Positions 8,725 through 18,417 of a stretch of DNA of 64,000 nucleotides are shown piece by piece. Within the stretch, counting starts at the first letter, position 1. Each line of letters opens with the position of its first letter. The DNA is from Phytopythium helicoides (taxonomy: Eukaryota; Oomycota; Peronosporomycetes; Pythiales; Pythiaceae). A model generated the notes under the pieces. The model did no database searches, was not told where the DNA came from, and saw nothing but the letters and a program-made list of their open reading frames with translations. The DNA lies in assembly GCA_024867545.1 (NCBI GenBank), contig JANFNE010000012.1, forward strand, positions 62,001 through 126,000, given 5' to 3'. Position numbers and translations under genes: made by a program.

Positions 8725-10635
8725 ATGGGCTCGAGCCAGGAGGAGCGCACCGCGCTGGTCAATGCCGGATCCGAGCTGCGGCCCATGTCTCCGCTGGTCT
8801 CGCGACTCGCCAACGCCGAGCGGCTCGTGCGTCGTCGCTGCTCCTGGGGGCTCGTGGCCACTGCGCTGTGGGTCTTCGCGGTGCTCGGGCTCGTCCTGCA
8901 CGTCGGAACGGGCTCCTCCAGTGCTCCGAGCGATGGAGCGAGTTTCCGAGTGAGCTTCTCGTCGAAAGTGCACCAGGGCCCCGTGACCGGCCGGCTGCTC
9001 GTGTGCCTGGCCAAGCCCCACGTCGTGAAGGACCCGCAGGGAGAGGATCAGCCGAGACTGCTCATCGACGACTCGCGAGACACCCAGCAGGCCTTTGCGG
9101 TCGACGTTTTCGGCTTTCAGCCGGACAGCCAAGTGCGAGAGGTCAACGCTACGCACGCCGTCGGATACCCGGTGCTCCGCCTCGAGGAAGTGCCCGAGGG
9201 AGACTACTGGGTGCAGGCAGTTCTGCATCCGTACGTGCAGTACAACCGCTCGGACGGCTTCCGCCCATGGCTGCCTAGTATGGACACGTTCGAGAGCGAC
9301 CTGGGCGTGCTCGACTCTCCCGGCACGCTCTTCAGTGCCGCGCAGCTCGTGCACTTTGACGGATCGCCCGAGTTCGAACTGGACATTGAGATTGATCAGG
9401 TCGTCCCGCCGCTCCCGCCAGTCAAGGAGCCTCACGAGCTTCTCAAGCATGTCGAGTTCCGAAGCCCGTCGCTGTCTAAGTTCTGGGGCACGGATGTGTT
9501 CCTGAAGGCGTGGGTCTTGCTACCTTACAAGTTCTTCGACGAGGAAACGGCCAATGTGTCGTACCCAGTGTTCGTGTACCATTCGCACTACAGCCGCGAG
9601 TTCGAGCACAACTTCTTCACTGCCCCGCCAACATCGAAGAACGCTGGGGACCGCGAGTGGTACGGCTACTACTTCTTCCGCAACTGGACGTCAGACGCTC
9701 CCGACGCTGCATTCACAGGAAAGCGCGGCATTATCGTGCAGATCCAGCACGCAAACCCTTACTACGACGACTCGTACGCTGTCAACAGCGCCAACATCGG
9801 CCCATACGGTGATGCCATCACGTACGAATTCCTCCCTTTTATCGAGCAGCAGTTCCGTGGCATTGGCGCCGGCTGGTCGCGCACCATGTATGGCGGGTCT
9901 ACAGGAGGGTGGGAATCGTTTGCGGTGCAGGTATTCTACCCGGACGACTACAACGGCTGCTGGTCGTTCTGCCCCGACTCATTTGACTTCCGTCAGTTCC
10001 AAATCGTCAATCTGATCGAAGATCCGAATGCGTACTACGTTCGTGGTGACTGGACTGTCAAGAACCGCGGGTCTGTTCGCGACTACCTTGGTCACATTCG
10101 TGAGACCATGGCTGAAGAGAATCATCATGAGCTTGTGCGCGGCTCTCGTGGACGTTCCGGTGGCCAATGGGATGCTTGGCAGGCCGTGTACTCGCCTGTC
10201 AATGAGTCGGACGGGTATCCGGCTGCAATTTGGGACAAATTGACTGGAGAAATCAACCACGACATCGTTGCGTACTGGGAAGAGCACTTTGATGTGCGCA
10301 AGAAGCTTCAGCGCGAGTGGCACGCGAACGGCCTCGGCAAGAAGCTCGTCAACAAGCTTCACGTCTACGTCGGCGTGCTGGACAGCTACTACCTCAACGA
10401 CGCTGTCTACTATCTGGAGGATTTCCTCGAGTCGACAAGCAACCCGTACTACAATGGCTCGATCGAATACGGTGTGCGAGACGGGAAGGGATATGAGCAC
10501 TGCTGGACTGGCAGTTACGACGAAACTCTCTTCATGGGATGGAACACGCTCAATCAGCGCATGGTGCCCAAGATGGTTGACCATATTGCTTCCTCCGCGC
10601 CTCTCGGTGTGGATCTGAGCTTCACCCGGTACTAG
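8725..10635 (+). CDS. Membrane-anchored esterase-like alpha/beta hydrolase
   Basis: 636 residues from the ATG at 8725, which sits in a strong context (GCCATGG); the open frame reaches 8671, but the added 18 residues break a normal 5' UTR. A basic cytoplasmic stretch (RLVRRR) precedes one hydrophobic segment at about 41-60, giving a type II signal anchor, so the hydrolase faces the lumen or outside. The nucleophile elbow is G-G-S-T-G-G with Ser392. Asp553 (YVGVLDSYY) and His592 (GYEHCW) follow in the order expected for a Ser-Asp-His triad. Several N-x-S/T sites fit secretion. This resembles the putative esterase family (PF00756 type); the substrate is unknown. It sits inside the START-FYVE array without clear functional linkage. 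Confidence 0.75.
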   Translation: MGSSQEERTALVNAGSELRPMSPLVSRLANAERLVRRRCSWGLVATALWVFAVLGLVLHVGTGSSSAPSDGASFRVSFSSKVHQGPVTGRLLVCLAKPHVVKDPQGEDQPRLLIDDSRDTQQAFAVDVFGFQPDSQVREVNATHAVGYPVLRLEEVPEGDYWVQAVLHPYVQYNRSDGFRPWLPSMDTFESDLGVLDSPGTLFSAAQLVHFDGSPEFELDIEIDQVVPPLPPVKEPHELLKHVEFRSPSLSKFWGTDVFLKAWVLLPYKFFDEETANVSYPVFVYHSHYSREFEHNFFTAPPTSKNAGDREWYGYYFFRNWTSDAPDAAFTGKRGIIVQIQHANPYYDDSYAVNSANIGPYGDAITYEFLPFIEQQFRGIGAGWSRTMYGGSTGGWESFAVQVFYPDDYNGCWSFCPDSFDFRQFQIVNLIEDPNAYYVRGDWTVKNRGSVRDYLGHIRETMAEENHHELVRGSRGRSGGQWDAWQAVYSPVNESDGYPAAIWDKLTGEINHDIVAYWEEHFDVRKKLQREWHANGLGKKLVNKLHVYVGVLDSYYLNDAVYYLEDFLESTSNPYYNGSIEYGVRDGKGYEHCWTGSYDETLFMGWNTLNQRMVPKMVDHIASSAPLGVDLSFTRY

Positions 10636-10926
10636 ACAAAAAGTAGTTGTTGTCATAACGACTGCTGTTGCTTGAACTCGCTTCGGTAATCGCAAGTAGT
10701 TGAACAAGACTGCAACTGTGATTGTTACTCACAACAGTGGGTCACCATCCACTGAGAATCATTTGACTTTGACGTCAACATTTCTTGTTGTTGTGGTAGG
10801 CTAGTTCAACGAGCATGGGCATCACGTGTGAATGAGTTGGGTTCTTCAAAATAGGATTGCAGACTCAACAATGCAGGCAAAGGAGAAAGGGAAACATGGA
10901 GCCCGATAAAGCGTGTTTATTCATCA

Positions 10927-12255
10927 CTAGTTGAGATCGTCTAGAAAGAGATAGGAAGGACCACCAGATCCCGAGTTGGAGCCGGACGAGCCCGCGTACG
11001 TGTCCTGCCACTGGAAGAAGTCACGCTCGGGCGTGACCTCGTCCCTTGCGACATCCACAGCCTTTATCTCGATGACTTGTTCAACGCAGGAAGCACAAAA
11101 CACGCAAGCCAGTTGCACAAGTCGTCGATCGGGAAGCAGGAACGACAGCTTCTTGCCAACGCAGCAATTCGAACACACCGCTTGGCGACATAGCTTGCAG
11201 CGCTTGCGCTTGGCTGTCGTTTGACCAGTCGCGAATGCACGAAACTTTGTTATTCTTGAAGGGGTCTTCTCGCACGATGGACAAGGAGCGTTCACAGACG
11301 TGGCCACCCGCGATAGTTGGAGGGACTCGGAGTCCAAGTCTTGCTCGGTTTCGCATCGCGACGATGATGCTTCCACGCTAGCCTTGCCCAAAGTGTGGTG
11401 GCGGCGATGACGCACCGCCCACATGAGTTTCTTCAGGTACGCGCACTCGACGTTCTTGGCGATGGTAACAAGCGCCTTGGCAGCCGATCGCGTGATGATA
11501 GAGCGAACGAGCCCTCCTGCAGGGTTGAGGAAGCCTTTCAGAAAGACCTCGGTCACATTTGGCTCCTTCTCGCGGTAAACGGCGCAAATGGACATGTTGC
11601 CGCGGATGGCCGATTCTCTTGATGGCGTCTCGGGAAACTGCACCGAGTGTACGAGGTGGAAGCCCACGCGCTCTCCATTGCGCAGGTACTCGATACCCGT
11701 CGATTCCATGTAGACAAAGTCTCTGTTGCTGATGATAGCGCGGATATGCGCACGCTGGCCCTTCTCCATCCACTTGACTGTCAGCGACCTGTACGGGTCG
11801 TCGGTCGAGGGCTTGATGATGGTGGCGAGCACGCAGCCACGCACGAGTGTATCCTTGACGTACGAAGTCTTGATGCGCATGAGGTCGATCGTGGGGCAGA
11901 TGAGGCCGTAGACCGTGTCGTCCAGCGTGCCGGCGATGGTTCCAGTCACCAGCACCACGGGTAGGTCTTCCTGACCGGGCGGTGGAGCAGAGGAGTAGCC
12001 TCTAGATCTCCTGAACGAGCCACCGGAGCCTGCAGACCGCTCGGCGTACGACCGCACGCCGTCCTGCGTGTACATGTGCTTCCACTGGGTCTCGTCGACC
12101 TCGCCATTGAGCTCGAACGCATGCTGCTCGAACGCGCGCACATTGGCGCCAACAAAGGCGTCAGCCAACTGCTGTAGCTCCTCGGAGGCCGTGGACGACA
12201 GCGACAGTGGCGCAAAGGGCGACTGGAAGCGCTCAGCCACCTTGGCATCCTCCAT
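10927..12255 (-). CDS. START-like / FYVE-type zinc finger protein
   Basis: 442 residues, minus strand. The N-terminus (ERFQSPFAPLSL) is slightly longer than in its relatives. START blocks: LICPTIDLMRIKTSYVKD, RDFVYMESTG, GERVGFHLVHSVQFPETP, then GFLNPAGGLVRS. Finger at about 322-390 (CPSC, CKLCRQAVC, CSNCC, CASC), with a basic KRKRCKLC entry. The Gly/Ser-rich C-terminal tail ends in FLDDLN, shared with the FVDDLN end of the gene at 3299 and the LVEDLN end of 13019, a subfamily B hallmark. Confidence 0.88.
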   Translation of the reverse strand: MEDAKVAERFQSPFAPLSLSSTASEELQQLADAFVGANVRAFEQHAFELNGEVDETQWKHMYTQDGVRSYAERSAGSGGSFRRSRGYSSAPPPGQEDLPVVLVTGTIAGTLDDTVYGLICPTIDLMRIKTSYVKDTLVRGCVLATIIKPSTDDPYRSLTVKWMEKGQRAHIRAIISNRDFVYMESTGIEYLRNGERVGFHLVHSVQFPETPSRESAIRGNMSICAVYREKEPNVTEVFLKGFLNPAGGLVRSIITRSAAKALVTIAKNVECAYLKKLMWAVRHRRHHTLGKASVEASSSRCETEQDLDSESLQLSRVATSVNAPCPSCEKTPSRITKFRAFATGQTTAKRKRCKLCRQAVCSNCCVGKKLSFLLPDRRLVQLACVFCASCVEQVIEIKAVDVARDEVTPERDFFQWQDTYAGSSGSNSGSGGPSYLFLDDLN

Positions 12256-13018
12256 ACATGTCCAGGAGCCTCGAAACCGCGATATGGCCGCGCAGGCGGA
12301 TGGGGCCGCCGGATGCAGCTGCAGCTGCGTTGAGGTACGAGTTGAGGAGCATGGAGAGGCGCGTGCGGCTGGCGGAAAGGAGAGAGCGACGGAGAAGAGC
12401 GAGCCCCGCGCTTACGCCTCTAGTGGCGTGCCTGCGTGATTAGCGCCGGGCTCGGCAATCTGGTGATCGTGAGAAGACACATCACATTGCGCCGGGTGCA
12501 ATCCGATTGTGGGTTTCTCAGCGCTGCGTCGATGCGTCGAAAACTGAAGACGTAGGAGCTGTGTACCGAGTCTTCTTTACGTCCATTTGAAGTGGCTTTG
12601 GTTGTTGTCGTTAGTTGGTCCGAATTGCATTGCATTGCCCGTCGTTGTCCTCTCCTCTATCGCTTGGGCCGCGTGGATAGTCGCTGTGTTGAGCTGATGA
12701 GGCGGGGACACGCTCGGGCTCAGCACTTGTTGGCCTCTTCAGCAATCTCGCATCGCGTTCACAGGGCAGGGGACGCTGAACAGCCGATTCAACTGCGAGC
12801 ACACGCAAGGACCGTGCACGCGATGCTGATTGGCATGACAAGTAGCGTAGCTAACTTTCCCAAAAGCCAGACACCAAGATTCTTGTCAATGAATCACTTG
12901 CTCATATGGATACGCTCTGCAGCTATATCTTCTGCTCCCATCCTGGAGAGCGTGGTTGTAGTTGTAGTTGATGCTGTAGTATACTATTCCTCCTTGCGGG
13001 TCTCGGTCACCTTTCCGC
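12256..13018. other. Intergenic
   Basis: 763 bp between two minus-strand START-FYVE genes; it must hold the promoter of the left gene and the 3' end of the right one. Overlapping open frames here have no motif and were not called. Confidence 0.5.
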
Positions 13019-14305
13019 TCACATGTTCAAATCCTCCACGAGAGAGATCTCGGTGCCCGAGGACCCGACGCTGGGTTCGCTCCAGCCGTACATTTCGCTG
13101 TTGAAGACGACTTCATGGCGGACAACCGTCACCGTCTTGGTGGAGAGCGCCTGTTGTAGGCAGGCAGGACAGAACCGCACGGCCTGCTGCACGAGCCGTC
13201 GGTCCGCAAGCATAAAGAAGAGCTTCTTCTCCGTGCGGCAGTCCTTGCACACATACTTGGAGCACAGACGGCACGTACGGCGCTTCATGTTCTTGCCGCC
13301 GGGCAGCATCTTCTTGGCTGTGGACTTCTTCTTTGCGCACGAAGAGCACACCATCTCTACGTTGCCCTTGCCATCGCTCACCGCGCTCCTAGTACTGGAA
13401 TTGGACCGTGAGCTTTCGCCTTCACTGGCTGCCAGACGCGCGTTCCGGTGCTGCCGAACCGCCCACGCCAGCTTCTTCATTTGGGCACACTGGACGTGCT
13501 GTGAGATGGTCACGAGCCCCTTGGCGGCTGCACGAGTCACGATCGAGCGCATGAGACCGCCTGCAGGGTTGAGAAAGCCCTTGAGGAAGACCTCGACGGT
13601 CTGGTGGTCCTTTTGCCGGTAGATGGCCGACATGGACATGTTCCCGCGGATAGAGGTCCCGAGCTCGGGTGTCCCGGGGAATTGCACCGAGTGCAGCAGC
13701 TGATAGCCCACACGCTCGCCGTTGCGCAGGTACTCGATGCCGTTTGACTCCATGTACAGGTAGTCTCGGTTCTTGATGACCGCACGCACGTGAAGGGGCT
13801 GTCTGCGCTCGATCCACTTGATGGTCACGGACCGGAACGGGTCGTCCTCGGTCGGATTGACGAGCGTCGCGAGCACGCAGGCGCGGTAGACGCCGTCCTT
13901 GATGTATGCCGTCTTGATGCGCAGCATGTCGAGCGTGGGGCACACGTAGCCGTACATGGTGTCGTCCAGGTCGCCCTCGATGTCGCCCGTGACGAGGATG
14001 ATCGGCATCTCTGGCGCGGGCGTATCCGTCTGCATGGGCACGTCGTCGTCGGACACGGACGCGTTGGGACCTCGAATGCCTCCGCCCTTGCGTTCGGCGT
14101 ACGAGCGCACGTTATCCTGCTCGTACATGAACTTCCAGCGCGTCTCGTCGACGACCGAGTGCTCGTTGAAGAGAAAGCGCTCGTACGTCCGGATGCTCTC
14201 GGCCACGAACACGTGGGCCAGCGCCTCGAGCTCGGCCGCGTCGGCCGGCGCGATGCGAAGCTCCGGGAACGGACTCGTGTACCGCCGACTGGCCTTCCAC
14301 TCCAT
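13019..14305 (-). CDS. START-like / FYVE-type zinc finger protein
   Basis: 428 residues, minus strand. START blocks: VCPTLDMLRIKTAYIKD, RDYLYMESNG, GERVGYQLLHSVQFPGTP, GFLNPAGGLMRS. Finger at about 317-385 (CSSC, CRLCSKYVC, CKDC, CPAC) with a basic MKRRTCRLC entry. Its closest relatives in the window are 10927 and 3299 (shared LVEDLN-type end). It begins with MEWKASRRYTSPFP. Confidence 0.88.
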   Translation of the reverse strand: MEWKASRRYTSPFPELRIAPADAAELEALAHVFVAESIRTYERFLFNEHSVVDETRWKFMYEQDNVRSYAERKGGGIRGPNASVSDDDVPMQTDTPAPEMPIILVTGDIEGDLDDTMYGYVCPTLDMLRIKTAYIKDGVYRACVLATLVNPTEDDPFRSVTIKWIERRQPLHVRAVIKNRDYLYMESNGIEYLRNGERVGYQLLHSVQFPGTPELGTSIRGNMSMSAIYRQKDHQTVEVFLKGFLNPAGGLMRSIVTRAAAKGLVTISQHVQCAQMKKLAWAVRQHRNARLAASEGESSRSNSSTRSAVSDGKGNVEMVCSSCAKKKSTAKKMLPGGKNMKRRTCRLCSKYVCKDCRTEKKLFFMLADRRLVQQAVRFCPACLQQALSTKTVTVVRHEVVFNSEMYGWSEPSVGSSGTEISLVEDLNM

Positions 14306-16052
14306 GGCTGTTAGTCGAGTGGTGGCAGGTCAAGATCGCCAATGCGCACGGAGGAGCGCGCTTGTGACAAGGGAGGGAGGGAAGGGAGGGAACGGGGGGA
14401 ACGCTCGTCCGGCCAGCAAGCAGCGATGAACCCTTTCGACACTGCACAGTGGACGGACGACAGTGAGCGTCGGCGGGCTCCGAGCCCGCGTCGAGAGGAG
14501 TTTGAAGCACGTACCGGTACAGCGGAGGGACGCTAGAGGACTCACCCTCGGGTGGACTCTGTGGCGGTCTCACACCGCCACCTCGGCACTCGCCGGCTTC
14601 GAAAAAAGTGGCGAGTCCCGCGTGGCGAGTGATGCGCTGCGAGGCTCGGCTGGCGAGACCTGCTGCTGCTCAAAGGGTGTACAATTATCAATCAGCCCAA
14701 CTGCACAAACACAGTGCAACACCACGTCCCCAGCCTGCTCTGCTCCTGTCGTCGCCGATGCACGGACGAGCCTCGAGATGACCGAAGGCAAAAGGCGCAG
14801 GAGCCGTGGCGGTCCGCACGGAGGTGCCACTTTGAGGCAAACGGTACGCGGGAGTCCACACCGCGGGCAATGACCCGAGGCTGCGTGCAGTGAGCGTACA
14901 CTGTACACATAGAGCTGATCGTTGCCAAAAAGCCGCAGCAAAGGTGGCCAACTCAGCATTGCCAACACCATTGCCAACACCACGCCAACAGCAATGCCCG
15001 CGGTGCAGAGGCGAGGTCCGGCGCATCTGCCGCCCCCGCTGACGTCCCTCCTCCGCGGTCTCAGTCAGCATGACATGCCATGACTTCCAGATAGTCTATT
15101 TTTATTGTATCCTCTCCGGAACGAAATAATTTTTTTTCGTTAAACGACACGTCCACGAAATGACTTCCGGGTAGTCCATGCTAGAAATATTGGCGGCCTC
15201 TGATTGGCCGATGCCAAAAGTGGTGGTCGGATTCGTGAAATGCCAGAACAAGGTAGCGGAATCCGCTACGGGTGTCAAAAATAGGGGGGGTGCCGATAAG
15301 ATGGCTTCCCGGAAGTCTTTTTAAAGACTACCCGGAAGCCAATGAAGACTCTTGTCGCGGATACGGGGGGTACTAAACCAAAGACACCCAAGTTATCCAC
15401 GAGCGTTTTGTAAAAGTTGCCATCCGCCGCTCGAAGTGCGCCGGGGCTGCCGAGACTCTACGTGAACGAGTTCGTTTTCGCCAGGTTGAGAGCGAAGGGA
15501 GTTGCATCTTCGTGAGCAGGCCCTGTTCGCCAGCGTTTCGTGGCGCCGCAAGTGGTCAACAAAGCGCCTACACTTGAAGAATTCTATAGTAGCCGTCGCG
15601 GCGGAAAGCTCGTCGAGCGCCGGAAGGAAATCCAATCGAGCGGGTGCACTGCTCTGCGATTTGTTCACCAGACAACACATCCGGCGCGCTCGCAACTCGA
15701 CGTGTCCTCTACACGCAGCTAGTGTCCAAGCTGGTCTCAACATCGACTCTCACCTCGTGTCCAACCGAATCGGAGCCCACCGAGGACCTCTTCCACGCAC
15801 TCGTCTGCGGTCTCGAGAGCAGTCACGTTCTCAAGCAGCAGCTTGAAGCTCAGGCCTCCATCCTCCCAAGATGCGCATCGTGGCGCCCCAAATGACAGAG
15901 ATCGCCGGCACGGGCGCCGCCACGCCATCCACTTCCACACAAGAGGAGTGGGAAAGTTCAGCTCGGACTGGCTCCTGAAGCCAGTCAATGCTGCGCCGTA
16001 AGCGCCCAACGGCGCCGCTGCGTTGCGCTAGCGTTGCATTAGCGCAGCCCAT
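14306..16052. other. Gene-poor region left of the segmental duplication
   Basis: About 1.75 kb with no convincing gene. It contains a purine-rich tract (GGGAGGGAGGGAAGGG near 14370-14400), the inverted-repeat element at 15081-15342, and 15.4-16.0 kb, where several overlapping frames on both strands are open for 80-120 codons without any recognisable motif. The last part may be a decayed gene; I cannot assign it. Confidence 0.45.
15081..15342. mobile_element. Probable small inverted-repeat (MITE-like) element
   Basis: A ~16-bp motif, TGACTTCCGGGTAGTC, occurs at 15161-15176, as a 13/16 match at 15081-15096, and inverted (15/16) at 15327-15342; a further diverged forward copy (TGGCTTCCCGGAAGTC) is at 15302-15317. 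The ends at 15161 and 15342 define a 182-bp unit, those at 15081 and 15342 a 262-bp unit. The last two copies form a hairpin around TTTTTAAA. There is no open frame. Short terminal inverted repeats on non-coding DNA suggest a MITE, but I could not define target-site duplications. Confidence 0.4.
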
Positions 16053-16220
16053 CTGGCGCGCCGTCCTTCCACCCCCTCGCCTTTGCCCAACCGCCGACTT
16101 CTTGCTTTCAGTATACTGTTCTGGATACTCGCCGCCATGTATGGTAATGCATGCCCCATGTGCCCCTCGCATCATTCGCCGCCTCACCCCGCAGCCCACA
16201 GCGCTCCGTGACGCCCCAGC

Positions 16221-17522
16221 ATGAAGCGGACGCTATTCGCGACGTCCGCAGCCGCCGTGGCCGGACTCGCAGCCGCCGACTCGTACTACACGGGCGACGG
16301 CACGGCCTACACGCTCGGGTCCGTGTCGTCCGGCAATTGCAACTTCATGTACGACCCGGGCGTGGGCAGCAACTACGCGGCGCTCAACGCGGCGCAGTGG
16401 GACGACACGCTCAACTGCGGCCGCTGCGCCGAGGTCTCGTGCGCCGACGACGCCTGCAGCGACACGACGTCCACCGTCACGGTGTATTTGGTCGACCAGT
16501 GCCCCGAGTGCAAGGAGGGAGACCTCGACCTGTCGCCGACCGTGTTCAAGACGCTCACGGGCAGCGACCCCGCGCGCTACAGCATCAAGTGGCGCTTTGT
16601 CGACTGCCCCGTGTCCGGCAACCTCCAGTACTGCGCCAAGTCGGGCAGCAGCAGCTACTGGCTCGCCGTGCAGCCCGCCAACATGCTCACGGGCGTCGCG
16701 TCCATGACCATTGGAGGCAAGACGCCGTCCATGGTCGACTCGGCCTACTACTTCCTCCTCGACAGCGGCGGCGTCGACATGTCGGCCGTCGAGATCGCCA
16801 CCACGTCCGTGTCGGGGGAGACCGTCACAGAGACCGTCTCGCTCACGGCCGACTCGTGCACAGCAGGCTCCAAGCAGTTCTCCGGCGGTTCCAGCAGCTC
16901 GTCCTCCACCACCACGTCTTCGTCCAACGAGACGCCCAAGCTCACGACGCCCACGCCCACGACGGCTGCTCCAGCCACGACGAGTGCCCCAGCCACGACA
17001 GCGCCTGCCACAACGGCCCCAGTGGCCACGACTGCGACGCCGTCGAAGCAGTCATCGGACAGTAGCGCCGGAACTACTACCACCGGAGAGTCCACGGAGG
17101 ACACGCAGGTCGCCAACGACTTTGACACGCTCAACGACGGCAGCTCGAACGAGACGGCGGTGGTCGGCACGGTCTCGGCCCCAGAGGGCGAGAGCTCCTC
17201 CAGCGGAGTCAGCATCCTCGACTCGAGCGAGACCGGCGTGGCCAACACGCCGACGTCCACCAGCTCGACGTCGACGGATGACTCCGGCACTGAGGAGGCA
17301 AACACCAAGTCGGGTGACTCGTCGTCGGCTACCAGTCCGGCCCTCATTGCCTTGGCCGTCGCTGCTGCCGTGGGAGCCGTCGCACTCGCCGCCGTGTACG
17401 TGCGTGTGCAGAAGAAGAAGATCGACGACAAGGTCAACGACCGCGACGACAACGCCATGCAGCGGTCCTTCGACACGTTCAACTCGCCCGTGCGAGTCAC
17501 GTCCGCCATCGCGCAGATCTAA
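16221..17522 (+). CDS. Expansin-like transmembrane protein (ExpA, copy 1)
   Basis: 433 residues. Signal peptide 1-19, then a double-psi beta-barrel domain of the expansin/GH45 type at about 22-130 ([54 protein letters not shown]) and a second beta domain to about 225. GDLDLSP is where bacterial expansins carry the conserved Asp needed for wall loosening. Next come a long Ser/Thr/Ala/Pro stalk (about 226-370, probably O-glycosylated), one transmembrane helix at about 372-394 and a basic cytoplasmic tail. Expansins loosen cellulose without hydrolysis; here the module would be displayed on the cell surface. The encoded protein appears identical to the second copy at 26969. Confidence 0.85.
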   Translation: MKRTLFATSAAAVAGLAAADSYYTGDGTAYTLGSVSSGNCNFMYDPGVGSNYAALNAAQWDDTLNCGRCAEVSCADDACSDTTSTVTVYLVDQCPECKEGDLDLSPTVFKTLTGSDPARYSIKWRFVDCPVSGNLQYCAKSGSSSYWLAVQPANMLTGVASMTIGGKTPSMVDSAYYFLLDSGGVDMSAVEIATTSVSGETVTETVSLTADSCTAGSKQFSGGSSSSSSTTTSSSNETPKLTTPTPTTAAPATTSAPATTAPATTAPVATTATPSKQSSDSSAGTTTTGESTEDTQVANDFDTLNDGSSNETAVVGTVSAPEGESSSSGVSILDSSETGVANTPTSTSSTSTDDSGTEEANTKSGDSSSATSPALIALAVAAAVGAVALAAVYVRVQKKKIDDKVNDRDDNAMQRSFDTFNSPVRVTSAIAQI

Positions 17523-18417
17523 GCGCCGGGCTTTCTCCGTCCCCTTCCAGTTTTATTCGGCTTTTCGTTCGTCCGTCCGTCTCGCCTCCCATGGGCTCTC
17601 GTTCTCCGTCGACTTGATTTAGATCGTGCGTGCGAGTAGCAGTTTACCATTATCAACGAGCTCAAGTTTTGATCGTAACTTTCCTCCACTCGATCGTCAT
17701 CATCTCTACCCATGCAGCTTCAGACCTAGCTGTAGCCGCCAGTTAAAGGCATCAGCGCCATCAACTGCTCTCAAACCAATGGGAGGTGTCAAACATGCCC
17801 ATCAAAGCTGCGTTGGTGTCGTTTGCGGCCTCATTCGCCGAATCTTCGCGAGCCAGAGACCACTTCAGACGAAACCATCGCTTCATGTCAAGCGTGGCGT
17901 CCGTTTCAAGAGGTCGACTCACGCCAGAATTCAACTTTGGTGTCGACACCAACTTCAGCCGTCGGCAGTTGCAGGCGCACCTGTTCGTCCAAGCCTTGAA
18001 TTGAAGTGGGCCGCACAGATCACCCTGGAGCAGGATTCGAGACCAAGCGACGCTTGTGGAGCTGAACGCATGCACAGTACGCGGCTGGCAGAGCTGAACT
18101 TTCATCAAGCAGGAGCGGTGAGCATGCGGTGCTGGTTCGAGGTTCCAATGGCGCAGCAGAGCGCCAAAACGCATCTCGACGCGGTGGAAAGGAACCGCCC
18201 ACAAACTGCAGGCTCGCACGCAAGTCTCGCCGCCGCTTGGATGGCTACCGACAAGCCCAACATCATGTACAACAGGCGTGAAGGAGGTCTAGAGCCATGG
18301 GCCGGCGTCTCTTAGGTGACCCACTGAACGCGCACCCCGAGGTGCACACCCCTTGATTGGATCAGTGCAAAACTTGCCAGACGCGACCAGATTCCCCAGC
18401 AACGGCATCGCTTCATC
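17523..18417. other. Intergenic ExpA-ExpB (copy 1)
   Basis: About 0.9 kb, present nearly unchanged at 28271-29163. Several overlapping open frames exist on both strands, but none has a motif, signal peptide or family match; conservation between copies reflects recent duplication and is not evidence of coding. Confidence 0.5.

Noticed and set aside
12592..13104. 170-codon plus-strand frame between two START-FYVE genes
   Set aside because: No motif, overlaps the 3' end of the gene at 13019 in antisense; checked for RxLR-type features and none found.
16151..17065. 304-codon plus-strand frame overlapping ExpA
   Set aside because: Arg/His-rich frame-shifted reading of ExpA codons.
16748..17509. 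253-codon minus-strand frame over ExpA (also 27496-28257)
   Set aside because: Antisense shadow of GC-biased codons and the Thr/Ser stalk; Val-rich, no start context or motif.
17626..18315. 229-codon frame between ExpA and ExpB
   Set aside because: No motif or plausible composition; conserved in copy 2 only because the duplication is recent.
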